A DNA stretch of 64,000 nt. Origin: Naegleria lovaniensis. Its lineage: Eukaryota; Heterolobosea; Eutetramitea; Acrasida; Naegleriidae. Below are positions 1 to 10,429 of the stretch, one piece after another. The notes under the pieces are model-generated. The model did no database searches, had not been told where the DNA came from, and saw only the letters and a program-made list of their open reading frames with translations. Location of the stretch: NCBI RefSeq assembly GCF_003324165.1, contig NW_025407839.1, positions 62,001 through 126,000 of the forward strand, given 5' to 3'. A program made the position numbers and the translations under genes. The number at the start of each line of letters is the position of its first letter. Positions within the stretch are counted from its first letter, which is position 1.

Positions 1-466
1 TGGTGGCTAACATTTTCTCAAACACATCTTCTTGTTGTTCAATGAGAGAAGTGTACAAGCCATCTCTGGGGTACGAGATTCCTGCACAATTAACGAGCGC
101 ATCAATTCGACGGACAGATTGTTCAGAATCAATGAAGAGTCGTTTTTGAATGTCTTGAACTGTGGTAGTTGACAGATCGAATGTAAAATATCGATAGGTT
201 TCATCATCCTTGCTGCTTAATAGACCCTTGTCCATGTACTCTTGTTGACGTTGAGCGAGGAGATGTTCGTTGCAATCCACAGCAATCACTCGACACTGAT
301 GAGATAACAACTTCCTAACTAACGCTTCTCCAATTCCACTTGCAGCACCTGAAACAACAATACATTTTCCTTTTGGAGCGATATCATGTCGATAGCGATA
401 AAAAGCTGAGAGAGCAAAAGCAGCCAATAGTAGGACCAGTAGGGAGATGGAAAGAAGGAAGAGCAT
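1..466 (-). CDS. Short-chain dehydrogenase/reductase, 3' end outside window
   Basis: This is the N-terminal 155 codons of an NAD(P)-dependent short-chain dehydrogenase/reductase; the gene runs off the left edge. The ATG at 466-464 is preceded in frame by a TAG, so the start is firm. Residues 1-22 form a hydrophobic membrane anchor. The Rossmann glycine motif GAASGIGEA follows, then an acidic residue after the second strand (AVDCNEH), and the structural NCAG motif lies near residue 130. The catalytic Ser-Tyr-Lys would be beyond the edge, so activity cannot be judged. A membrane-anchored SDR of this layout could be a retinol, steroid or sphingoid-base reductase; the substrate cannot be told. 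It faces the WD-repeat gene at 812 head-to-head. Confidence 0.85.
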   Translation of the reverse strand, partial: MLFLLSISLLVLLLAAFALSAFYRYRHDIAPKGKCIVVSGAASGIGEALVRKLLSHQCRVIAVDCNEHLLAQRQQEYMDKGLLSSKDDETYRYFTFDLSTTTVQDIQKRLFIDSEQSVRRIDALVNCAGISYPRDGLYTSLIEQQEDVFEKMLAT

Positions 467-811
467 CTATGATGAAAGATAAATTGTAGGGGTGAATGGT
501 TCGTTTGTTTTTTTTTGTGTTTTTTGGATGAACCGAAGAGATGAGTGTCTCGTGAAATTGGAATTCTGAATCATCGATCAAACCAAAAATTTTGCGTCTC
601 AAGTTTTCTTGCGTTCTTGAAAAATATTAATAGAAAGAGGTTCAAAAACGTGAATTCCCAAGTACTCAATATCAAGCGATTGGAACATGATTTCTTTGAA
701 TTTGATTAAGTTACAGTTTTGAAACTGTCGAAATTGAGGTTTTTGATAGTCTGAGGTAATATAACAGTGGAAGTTCGTTGTTCCATTTAAACAAACTTCA
801 GTTCAAAAAAA
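467..811. promoter_or_regulatory. Divergent intergenic region (SDR / WD protein)
   Basis: These 345 bp separate two divergently transcribed genes and should hold both promoters and 5' leaders. The sequence is AT-rich, and the rightward gene has an A-tract of eight bases touching its ATG. I see no defined operator or RNA gene. Confidence 0.4.
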
Positions 812-2116
812 ATGGAAGGAAGTGGAATTTCTTGTTTTCATTCACCCCTGTATGTGAGAACAAACCACGTTACTTTTGATCAACGGATGTTATTGATTGG
901 AAGAGAAAATGGTTGGATCAATCGGGTCGTATTTTCATATAAAGCTTTGGAAGCATCGGCGATGAATGATGATGAACGTGTAGTGAATAGTATTGCCGGC
1001 AATGATGGTGCTGATTCAAACATTTTTCTATTAATTGAAAATTATAGAATTCACGATCGTGATCGGGTCAATTCTATTCAATATGTGCCTGATTTGGACA
1101 TGGTTATTTCTTGTTCGGATGATCGAGTTTTCTTTTGGAAATTTTGTGAAAATTCAAAACAATTATCGAACACGGATGCATCTCCAATAACTTTATTCAA
1201 ATATTATGCGAGTTTCAAGAGAAAAAGTCGTTTTTTTGGAATTTCAGTCTTTTTGCCCAATATTGCAGTTGTGTTTTGCGAAGATGGAACTTATTCTACA
1301 TTTTCATTGAACAAAGAAACTTCAACAGAATCAGAGTGTGTAACCATTTTGACAAGTGACCAAAGTAGTTTTGAAACAAAGCAACCACATCACAAATCAA
1401 TACCCACTTTCTTTGCAAAGAAAAGTAATATTGGTTCCAAAAAACTGTTACACATAGCCGGTCATGACACCAATCAATCGCTTTGGACTTTATGGGATGA
1501 TGGCTCTATCGTATTACTGGCATTGCAAAAAAACAAGTTCCAACCTTGGTTGGGAAGGTTAAGAGTAAGGAGTTTCATTGAAAAATTTAAAGGGAAACAT
1601 ATTACTGGAATTGACATTTCACCAATCCGTCTGTTAACGATTGTCATGCGCGACAACATTATTATATGGGATGCTATGAGTGATTGTATATTCTTTTCTG
1701 TTTCGCTCCAAAACATGTTAGAAAATTCCCAATATCTAACGTCCAACAAAACATGGGTCACAACACATCCAGTGAGATATGAAGTATGGTTAGCTAACAA
1801 TGGCGATATTTCTAGAATTTTATTGGAATCTAAAGAATTACAATATGTGAAAACGATTCACGGATTTTCATTTTCGGCATCTAATTGGCTGTCGTGTGAT
1901 GCGAGTGATGCTATTCCAATACTTGTCCTAGGAACCTCTGACGGTTCTTTATTGTTGATAGACGGTCGTGAGAATGCACAACGATTGGTTGTCAAGCAAA
2001 TAGAACCCAAAAGTCACAGCGTACTTTGTGAAAATTTATTTAGCTTGTTGTGTCGTCGAGAGGTATATTTAGATTTAACTTTTAGCTTTGACAACGAGAG
2101 ATCAGTCCTGATTTAA
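812..2116 (+). CDS. WD40-repeat-like protein of unknown role
   Basis: This is a single-exon gene of 434 codons that starts in a strong local context, eight A bases then ATGG. Several blade-like units are visible. One near residues 90-110 has the form VNSIQYVPDL..VISCSDDRVFFW. Another near 265-290 reads ITGIDISPIRLLTIV followed by DNIIIWD. A third near 370-390 has LVLGTSDGSLLLIDGR. These match the SxDxxxxxW/IWD rhythm of WD40 propellers, but the repeats are degenerate and no family-specific motif stands out. It may be a scaffold subunit of some complex. I do not recognise an orthologue. No signal peptide or membrane span is seen. Confidence 0.7.
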   Translation: MEGSGISCFHSPLYVRTNHVTFDQRMLLIGRENGWINRVVFSYKALEASAMNDDERVVNSIAGNDGADSNIFLLIENYRIHDRDRVNSIQYVPDLDMVISCSDDRVFFWKFCENSKQLSNTDASPITLFKYYASFKRKSRFFGISVFLPNIAVVFCEDGTYSTFSLNKETSTESECVTILTSDQSSFETKQPHHKSIPTFFAKKSNIGSKKLLHIAGHDTNQSLWTLWDDGSIVLLALQKNKFQPWLGRLRVRSFIEKFKGKHITGIDISPIRLLTIVMRDNIIIWDAMSDCIFFSVSLQNMLENSQYLTSNKTWVTTHPVRYEVWLANNGDISRILLESKELQYVKTIHGFSFSASNWLSCDASDAIPILVLGTSDGSLLLIDGRENAQRLVVKQIEPKSHSVLCENLFSLLCRREVYLDLTFSFDNERSVLI

Positions 2117-2301
2117 TATCAGTAAGACCATAATCAGTCATTTTGTCAATAATTAACCATTTCATTGAGCTGCTGTCTGTTTCTTCATTCATGTGTTTTG
2201 AATTGGAAACAAATTTAATGTCCTTACGGAGCGCATAATGAACTTTGAAATGGTGTCAATAAGTTTCATAAAAAAAGCTTCCGCTCCAAATTCTCACAAC
2301 C

Positions 2302-3069
2302 ATGTCATTGACCACAGCTCATCTACACACACATGAAACTCTGAAAATTGAATTTCTGACGAATCCCTTCTCATTCATTCGATCTCTACTGAGTCCTCTC
2401 TACATTCATCTGTTCAAATTGTTTCTTCCATCAGAATTGGTTTCCACGAACAAGAATCACCTATCGATTCATTCCGATCAATTGTGTGAAATTATTTTAC
2501 AACGAACACTCTCGTTCGTTCATTATTTTCATGCCTCTCTTCTGAATCGATGGTTACACGCTGCTACAATTGTACCGTTTTTTTGTGGTATTTTTCTTAC
2601 GATGGGATATCTTGTGAAAGTAATTTTGGGATTGGAATGGACATTTCCTTTTGTGGTCGTGTGGAGTGTATTATTTGTGATCTTTGCAATGGGAATTGAT
2701 CGATATGTATCCATGATTTTGGTTGGTTATTGTGTTGCCATTTGTTATATCTGCCAAGTATTGTTGACTTATTTAGACAAGTCAAATGCCACTACAATTT
2801 TCAATAGTGGACAATTTCACGTCTTGTTGTGGGGTCTGTCTTTATTACTTGTTGCATTTTTAAGTCAAGTAGTATTAGGCCATGTCTGGATCGATTCAAA
2901 AATCCCAGCCTTCTTAATTCAAGAAGCATTATTAATTACACCCATTTACATGATTCTGTCATGTGTCTTGATGGAAAATCCATTTATTCGATATTTACCA
3001 ACATTGAAACAAGAAATTGAAAGCAAGGCAACGAATGAGAATTTCCAAAAGTTCGCAAGAATTCAATAA
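2302..3069 (+). CDS. Mpo1-like (DUF962) multi-span membrane protein
   Basis: This single-exon gene has 255 codons. After about 75 residues it carries five or so hydrophobic spans. The family resemblance is in two blocks: YFHASLLNRWLHAATIVPFF near residues 73-92, like the YHxxxxNxxxHxxxVP block of yeast Mpo1, and LGHVWIDSKIPAFLIQEAL near residues 196-214, like its GHxxFExxxPAxxxxxxQ block. Mpo1 is an ER-resident Fe(II)-dependent dioxygenase in alpha-oxidation of 2-hydroxy fatty acids from phytosphingosine breakdown. If this protein keeps that role, the histidines in these blocks would bind iron. Family membership is by motif only, so the function is an inference. Confidence 0.6.
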   Translation: MSLTTAHLHTHETLKIEFLTNPFSFIRSLLSPLYIHLFKLFLPSELVSTNKNHLSIHSDQLCEIILQRTLSFVHYFHASLLNRWLHAATIVPFFCGIFLTMGYLVKVILGLEWTFPFVVVWSVLFVIFAMGIDRYVSMILVGYCVAICYICQVLLTYLDKSNATTIFNSGQFHVLLWGLSLLLVAFLSQVVLGHVWIDSKIPAFLIQEALLITPIYMILSCVLMENPFIRYLPTLKQEIESKATNENFQKFARIQ

Positions 3070-3236
3070 TACACATTTAAATGTTTCTTTTTTGGTCAGT
3101 AAGGACTGACAAGAACTTACGAAAGTTTATATTGTAAACAACGAAGCAACGAAGTCAACCAGGATTACAATGAAAGTTTTTGAGTATTGTCATTATTATT
3201 TGACTTCGAACGCTAAAAAATGAAACTCGTTTGTTT

Positions 3237-3662
3237 CACGGGTGGCCAACTCAAGCGTATTTTTTCGTGAACACAACAAGCTGCAAGAGATAATTTCGCT
3301 GGGGATTTTTAATAAAACTACGATCATTGTACGATTTTATGATGATTTCAACCCCTCAAAACTTGCCAATGCAACATTTTGTTGCTGACACGTGAGGGAA
3401 ACACAACTTAATTATTGGTGCGTCAATAAGTTGAATTGGCATTACAAGAGCCGTGGTGGTAACGTCGTAAAACTTTGTCACGTCCAGGGTGGTATAGTAT
3501 TGAAGGGGCCCTTTCCCCTCTTCGTCATTATCAACACCATCTCTCTCAAACCACAACTCTTACATTGAGAAATGTGTTGTGAAATTGTTGCTAAAATGTT
3601 TTCGAACTTCTCTTATTGTCTCGAATCTTGGTCATTTTTACTGAAGGAGTTGGCCACCCGTG
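3237..3662. mobile_element. Non-autonomous hAT-type DNA transposon (MITE), complete ends
   Basis: The element is 426 bp long. Its ends are a perfect 16-bp inverted repeat: CACGGGTGGCCAACTC at 3237-3252 and its exact reverse complement at 3647-3662. It is flanked by a perfect 8-bp direct repeat, GTTTGTTT, at 3229-3236 and 3663-3670. An 8-bp target-site duplication with a CAxGGGTGGCCAAC end is the signature of the hAT superfamily. The inside has no transposase-sized frame, so it needs a transposase from elsewhere. The intact ends and duplication suggest a fairly recent insertion. Confidence 0.88.
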
Positions 3663-4386
3663 GTTTGTTTTCGATAAAAATATTTTCATTCGTTTAAATT
3701 CGTTTGAACTCGTTCAAAGTCGTTTATGGCCTTATATCACTCCGTTTTAATAGTACCTTGATGGAAGGAATACCGAATTTATTGTTGTCCACCACTATTT
3801 GCTAGACGTGAAAGAGTTTTTCAAACGATTTCATGAGACAACGTCTTGTTTTCTGTTACCAAATTCAACCCAAGACTTCGTTGAACAGACTTTGAGCATG
3901 CTTTTGTGGTGTTGTATACAATATCCTTTCCAATTGGTTTTGTTGATTTCTTTTTTAATTTTTGTGATCAGACGGATTCGACCGCTGAATTCCATGTTTG
4001 TTGTTGAAACGAACGAGTTGAAACGAGTTAAAACGATTTCAACAGTAACTCTCATGTCAAAGATTTCAGCATCCTTAGTACCACCACCCCACCCTTACCA
4101 ATTTAAAAGAACGAAAATATCTGGATTCTTGACCTGGTTGAGTTACAGTATAATTTTAAGATGACTCTGAGTTCGTGTTTTCTGGACGTGGTTATGTCAG
4201 AAGTTGGCTTTGAGTGCAGTTGTAACACTGACTAAGGGGATTGTTACTAAGGTGTTGAGAGTTTCGAGGATACTTGCACCTACGAAGAGTTCTATTCTTT
4301 GCTTCTCTTGATTTTCGGGGCCGGTTGTGGCTAGTATATGCAAAGTGAGTTTGTCTAAATGGCAGCAATAGATTAGTTTATTCAAT

Positions 4387-4449
4387 TCGTTGAAAGAAAC
4401 TTGCAGCTAAGATATTGTTGGAGAAATAAACTCAAGTTTCTTTCAACGA
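4387..4449. repeat. 17-bp inverted repeat (hairpin) with 29-nt loop
   Basis: Positions 4387-4403 and 4433-4449 are exact reverse complements, with core CGTTGAAAGAAACTT. The loop is 29 nt. It lies between genes, with no T-run typical of a bacterial-style terminator. It could be a folded transposon relic or an RNA hairpin. I see no flanking target duplication. Confidence 0.7.
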
Positions 4450-4781
4450 GCTGTTGTTTGGGACGATTTGTACAAAATTTCAGTCTCTTCCAAGTTTTTG
4501 GAATGTAACAACTCCTAACTTAAACGTTGTCTTCACAAACTAATAGTAAAAACTAATAGTAAACCTGCAACGAAAAATAGCAATTTCCCAAAAAGGCTAA
4601 CCAATTGTAGCTAGTGCCACTGCAAGAAATTCATTTGGAAATGCCATTCCAGGTATTCTACAACTAGCTGATAGTCATTTGATGATTCAGGTTTTATTGG
4701 GCAAAAATAATTTAATAAATCTACAATCACAATAAAACAACATCCACATTCCAGAGAACACCACCTGTAATTTCAAAAACT

Positions 4782-5240
4782 CTAGAACGTAAATTGACTT
4801 TCAAAATCTTGTTCCATCATTTGATCTTGAGTCGAGATCACTTTGAGAATTGTTTTCCGACTTGTTTCCTGTAATTCACCTCCGAGAAATATTTCATCCA
4901 AAATAAAGTAAGCCTTATGGAAATTCAATATCAAATCCAACTCGCAAACATTTCCAAAATATTTATCCAAAATTTCAACAAAGTGATGAATCATTTCCAT
5001 CATCATCAATTCATTATCTTCCTTATCAATACAAGCTACAAAATATAATGATGCATATCGTTTGAAAACTAATTTATGTTCCTTAAAGTCCAGAAAATTA
5101 CTCAACTTGGATGGTCTTCCGACCACCATATGAGCAACGTCTTTGACAATACGAGCTCGTTCATTTTGTGAGTAGGTAGAGAACCATTTGGCGAGACGAA
5201 CTTTTGATTGTCGGGAAATGAGTAAAATAAAGTGGATCAT
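4782..5240 (-). CDS. AP1S: AP-1 complex sigma subunit (clathrin adaptor small chain)
   Basis: The protein has 152 residues, the normal length of sigma-adaptins. It starts MIHFILLISRQSKVRLAKW, the family opening. It carries FKRYASLYFVACID, then DNEL, then the hallmark LDKYFGNVCELDLILNF and KAYFILDEIFLGGELQETS. The details (RYASLYF, FNFHKAYFILDE, LGGE.QETSRK) fit sigma-1 of AP-1 better than sigma-2 of AP-2. The product is the small core subunit of the heterotetramer that sorts cargo at the trans-Golgi network and endosomes. The frame stays open upstream, but only with a TTG, so the ATG at 5240 is chosen; the upstream His run is 5' leader. Confidence 0.93.
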   Translation of the reverse strand: MIHFILLISRQSKVRLAKWFSTYSQNERARIVKDVAHMVVGRPSKLSNFLDFKEHKLVFKRYASLYFVACIDKEDNELMMMEMIHHFVEILDKYFGNVCELDLILNFHKAYFILDEIFLGGELQETSRKTILKVISTQDQMMEQDFESQFTF

Positions 5241-5691
5241 TTGTTGTGTGTGATGGTGGTGGTGGTATTCAAGGGAGATCAAGACGTACGAAATTCAGTT
5301 TAAAATATAATTATAATGTGATGATGATGAGTGGATGTTGTTGAAGTATTTTTTTTGTAATGATAGAGTGACGCAATCAACACACCAACAAACCCCACGA
5401 TGAATCTTTAACACACAAGTTCTCCAGTTTTCAATGTTGAACAATCGATTGGTTGAGCAAGCACAGAATCCTCTCAAGGAAGATTCAGTTCTTCCAGTAA
5501 TTGTGACGCCTGTGAATATACAAAGATGGTTTTTGATTTCGTTACTGTTCGTGGAGGAAAGATATCTTTTTGTATTATGTAACAAGTCGATAGTCGGCTA
5601 CAACGGCGATCTTTCTTGACGCAACTCCCAATAATTCCCAAATATCATTTTGTTTAAATCCACAAAAAATTGGAAATTCATCAAAAAAAAA
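5241..5691. promoter_or_regulatory. Divergent intergenic region (AP-1 sigma / kinase-SWIM gene)
   Basis: These 451 bp lie between two divergently transcribed genes. The right end has nine A bases directly before the ATG at 5692. Short open frames here lack ATG starts or domains. No RNA gene or repeat is visible. Confidence 0.35.
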
Positions 5692-8600
5692 ATGTTGCAA
5701 CGAACTTGCGAGGTCGAAACATCATCTCCGAACCACGCGACATCATCTTCCAACACAACATCATCATCGAGTACATCACTCCTCAACAAGCGAATTTCAG
5801 CACCTGGTTCATCCCGACAATCACTTCTCGCTTCTCAACAATGCATTTTCTTTTTGGGATGTCCCTTCTTGGGAAAGACCTCGCACTATGAAAGTATTTA
5901 TGAATTGAAGGGGTTTGAGAGGATTAGTTTTGAAACGGATCGGAATAAGAACATTTCGAGAATGTTTGATCTTCTCTCACAAAATAGAAAGATTGTCATT
6001 GATGACGAAAAAACCATGTCATCTTCCGAAGCTCGAAAAAAACTTGTTGAAAAAATCAAAACGGATCAACCACAATGCTCAATAGAATGCATTACATTTT
6101 ACCCTAAATATGGAGATTTACAAATTGAAATTGCTAAAATATTTCATTTATGCGAATATTTTGAATTGAACAATTTTGAAATGAATGAACGATTTGAATC
6201 ACTCAATCAATTTTTAAAAGAAATTGTCACTTCACGAGAGGAAGAAAATTCAAGCACCTCATCAATTCTCACTCATCCAGCACCAGATGAGGGCTTTGGA
6301 AAAATTTCCAGTCAAGAGCTACCGCTTTTTGTCAACAGAAGGGAATCAGATTTTTGTTATCAATCGCTAATTATTGATGCATGCTCTTCTAATTTATTCA
6401 CCTACGATTCTAAAAAGCGAAAGGTGCAATTTAAAAATCCCTCAGTGATAAGAAGTCAATTGTTAAAGTGGTCAGAAACGTTTCATGAACCTAGAGTAAT
6501 TTTCATTTTTAAAGACAAGGAAAGTTTTCGAGTCTCCCTTAACATTCCTGCGAACCATGTCAACTCCCTCAACGTCATGCATTTATTAAGAGATACCATC
6601 GTTGACCTAGGCCTACCATTTCCAATTTATTATTGTACTGATAGTGAGAGTAGAAATTTAGTTCACATATTTTGCCAGGTATGTTGTGAAAATAATAATT
6701 CATTACATTGGATTAACATTTTGATTACGTGTTGACATTTTCACATTCTTTACCATTGCGTGAATGACATACATTTCGTTCGACACTTCTCCACAGATAT
6801 TCTACATGTATTCAATAAGAATGGAAGAATCGTTATTTGTGACCGATCTTCCACTACAAGACATACCCAATGACATTTTTCGAATTTTCTCTAAATTACA
6901 TGTCACAGACCACTCCACATTGTTCGCTGACGAGCAACACCATGACTTTCAAACACTGCTCTCATCACCTCCTCAAAATCACAACTTACCAGCCATTACT
7001 CTTCAATTTTTACCCAACTCTAAATCAGTGGATGCACCAAAATCTAGAAGGTATCCACTCCTTAATCAACTCAATGACAATGAAAATGTCACAGACCAAC
7101 CCTATTTTGAATATCAAAAAAGAGGAATGCAACACGGAATTGTGTTACCAAGAAATTTTATTTCATATTTTGAGTATAAAGAAGACTTTTTTGAGCATGA
7201 AATATTGATAACCACCATAATGGAGGATGATGAAAATGCAGAATATGCTGATCAAAGAAAAGCCATTCTTTTTGGTGATGAAGATTTGGATAAAATGATG
7301 CAAGATGAGGACGATACGGAATCACAAGATGCCCTTGCAAAGTTACAATATTTGAGAGAGCTACGAAAGAAGAGTGATGAGAAGACAGAAGTAACAACAG
7401 CCGCAACTATGAAGAATGAAGCCATTCCCAGTCGATCGAAAACTGATCGCGCAGTGACACAGTCTTCTTCAAAAATTAGTGAAGTTACAGATCCTTTCGG
7501 AAATAAGGGCTCCACAACAATGAAATCTCAAAGTGGCGACGGAATGGAACTATCAACGGCGTCACAAATTGAAAATGCATTTCCATCTCAAAACGTATCT
7601 TCCTCTACCGTCTACACCACTGTGGTTGATAGCTCCATACTTTCTCAACTACGCATTAACATGTCCATATTTCACATTATGAATCATTTCGGAGCTGTTT
7701 ATTTTCAACGTGGGCGAGACTACAAGAACGAATATAGAATTGACAATTTCCGAACAAAGATTATCAATAATGTTGCATTTAAATTGTACAGTACATGCAT
7801 AGGTTCAAGAGAAGAACCTTACAAACAAGAGAGTATTATCAAGGATGGAAAACTTTTGAAAGCAATATGTAAGTAGTATTTGAAACTATTGAAATTAATT
7901 ATTCACTCGTGTATCTCGTGAATTATTCTCCATTTGTCACATCCAGGTAATTGCCCCATTGGTAGTGAAGGTCTGTGTAAGCATGTTTGTGCTCAAATAT
8001 TAGCATTCAGAGAAAAAGAGCAATACACGAAAGAGAAATCAGAATATCTCAATGTTTCAAAATCTGAACGAAAATTACCTCCACCAATTGCATTTACCAT
8101 GTTAGAGCCCATTCTCGATGATTGGTGTGTAAAAGTCAAAGTCATCAAGAAACATAATGAAAAAACATGGGCCAATGAGAGAGGCTCAGGTCGAGTATGT
8201 GCCATTACCGTCGAAGATGAGCTCTCCTCAAAACGACTCAAGGTCATCATGTTCAATGACTTGATTAATGAATTTTACGACAAGATGGAGGAAGGAGAAA
8301 TTTATTATATCAATAAGGGTCACTTGATCAAGAAAACCAATGATGACATGTATGAAATTCAGTTGTGTACCAACTCGGTTGTGAGAAATATTCATGAAGT
8401 GGGTGTGAAATTTAAAGACACTACCTCAAAGAATGCTACAGATTTTAAGAAAATATTTAATGAGGTCGTTGAAATGCCACATCAGCACGGTATTCAATTT
8501 GAAGAGTTTAAACCATCAACATCATTGTCAACAACAGCAGCATCAAACATGCCACAGAACTCTACATCTTCTTCATCATTCATTGCTCCATCTCCAGAAA

Positions 8601-9973
8601 AGAAGAGAAAACATATGGATGCTATGAATGAAAATACTGCTGGATCACACATGACAAACCATGATGATATTCTTGAGAACGAACAGATTTCAAAACCAGC
8701 ATTGCAACTTGCACCTAATGAATCGCCAAGTAAGAAGAAAAAACAAAATGCTTCTCCATCGATCGACACTCGTTTCGAGCATATCCTTAATGGACTACCT
8801 ACACAAGAGAGTCAACATTCCATCATTGCTTCTCAACCCATACTTGCCAATTCGTTATTTCATCCATCACACCATTCAGTACCCAGTCAACAATCTTCAT
8901 CTTCGAATGAGAGTCAACGAAGCAAGAGTAGTGTGGGTACTGTGATTGCACCAACTCTTGTTGTTGATAAGAGTCGATCTTCACCCGAAGCGCTTTCTCC
9001 TGTCCTGTTCACAGGAATTGGAATGAAATATCAACCACCACACACCTCTCCAACACTTACCTTATGTGACCACTCAGAAGAAGAAGAAGATTCACAACAT
9101 CCATGTGAACTTGTTGACATTTCACGTGAAACAGCACCAGAAGTGACGTTATCTTCAACCAGCAACAACAGTCATGAAATTGCAATTTCGATGGTCAACC
9201 CTAAGAACAATCCATCTCAAAATACTACCACAGAGAATATCATTAGTAGCACCACCACAACAAATGGTAACAACACAACTTGCGGCAATTCACCGCTCTC
9301 CTCGACCACTCCCAAAGGAGTTTTCTTTTTCGTTGATGAAGAAGAGGATACAAATTCACATATTAGTAGTAGCACATCTTTACTGCAAGACATTTTCTTC
9401 ACGCCTCATAAATCAAAATTGGCATCAGAAGCTTCATCTCATCGAAGTATGGACTTTTTCTCTGGGCGTGCATTAGCTTCACCTCCACTCCTTTCAGATG
9501 CCAATGTTGAGGAAATCATTTCGAGTACGGATAACATGTTGCAACCACAAGAAGCACCACAAGAGGAACGTCCAAAAAGTCCACATTCATTAAGCCAGCA
9601 CAATAAGCCACCTGTGGTCGAAGTGGTATATCTGAGTGACAATGATGGTGTGGAAATTTTGGAGCATGCCACACCTCAAAAAAGGAACAAGAAATCCACA
9701 AGAAGAAGCATCACATCATTGACCTCTTCTCCGGGCATAATGTTGGAAGAAGAGATCACACCACGATCAACAACAAGCGCTGCTAATTCCACACCACTAC
9801 TCACCACTCCACCTCTCGCTAACTTGACTCTATCGACGCCTCCACAACAACCATCGTCGAGCTCGAGTACATTGTCCTCCTCAGCCACAAGCTCTTCCTC
9901 CTCCACTTTGAAAACTCCAAAGAAAGTAAGCTTGAAATTTTTGTTGGATAACAATGACATGTCAGATCTGTAA
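5692..9973 (+). CDS. Polynucleotide kinase-like / SWIM zinc finger / RPA1-like OB-fold fusion protein
   Basis: Three exons (5692-6678, 6797-7868, 7947-9973) give 1361 residues. Residues 50-325 resemble a polynucleotide kinase-phosphatase. There is a Walker A GCPFLGKTS at 56-64, a kinase strand IVIDDEK near 100-106, then a HAD-like block with LIIDACSS at 226-233 and DLGLPFPIYYCT at 305-316. The HAD motif DxDGT is reduced to DACSS, so the phosphatase is probably dead. Exon 2 ends and exon 3 begins inside a SWIM zinc finger (C687, C689, C697, H699); the splice builds the CxC pair exactly. Residues about 735-850 match RPA70 DNA-binding domain A (TWANERGSGRV, IMFND, GEIYYINKG). The last 500 residues are Ser/Thr-rich and disordered, with a SUMO-interaction-like stretch VVEVVYLSDNDG. 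A single-stranded DNA end-processing role is inferred. Confidence 0.78.
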
Positions 9974-10429
9974 CAAGGATCAACGCAGTCAATAATTGAA
10001 TTATTGCAGCATCTCGAATATAAGGCGAATACACAAAGAGTAGTTGGACTTTGCAGATCCAATTTTAAAAATAACATGATATTCAACGTTCCTGTTAGTA
10101 AAGAAGTGGCCTTTTGGAATTGCATGTTTGATGAAAACTGCACAATTTTATTTTTCGTTTTGAAAAAAAAATACACAAGCACTCGCAGAAGGTTTGTCAT
10201 TTTAGTTTTTACGAAATTGACTCAAAGGCTTTCATTATCCAAAACTTCTCTCGTTATCCAATTAATTTTTTTGTTAATCTTGACTTTGATTACGCTTGGG
10301 GGCTTCCTACTCCGTAAATCCATTATTGAATTTTTATTGGTTTATCATCATCATCACGGATTTTTCATCACCCCAAATCACCACATTTCTACGACTCTAC
10401 GGCTGCTCTTATCATCAACAATAGTAACA
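9974..10429. other. Intergenic region before seryl-tRNA synthetase
   Basis: These 456 bp lie between two rightward genes. The SerRS frame stays open upstream through much of it, but the family N-terminus begins at the ATG at 10430. I see no RNA gene, repeat or defined site. Confidence 0.4.

Larger units (their letters stand above)
3070..4781. other. Gene-poor 1.7-kb patch with mobile-element remains
   Basis: No supported gene lies here. The patch contains a complete non-autonomous hAT-type element (3237-3662), a run of TCGTTT/AAACGA-type motifs in both orientations (about 3685-4050), and a long inverted repeat at 4387-4449. The longest open frame (3799-4164) has a TTG rather than ATG start and no recognisable domain. 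The patch probably records repeated insertion or decay of DNA transposons. Confidence 0.55.

Noticed and set aside
3356-3556. Minus-strand open frame inside the hAT-type element as a transposase piece
   Set aside because: Only 66 codons with no hAT dimerisation or DDE-region motif; the element is non-autonomous.
3799-4164. Open frame of 121 codons in the gene-poor patch
   Set aside because: It starts with TTG, has no ATG of sensible position, no domain, and lies among transposon-like motifs.
9676-10200. Minus-strand frame of 174 codons over the 3' end of the kinase-SWIM gene
   Set aside because: It is the antisense of Ser/Thr-rich coding sequence and has no domain.
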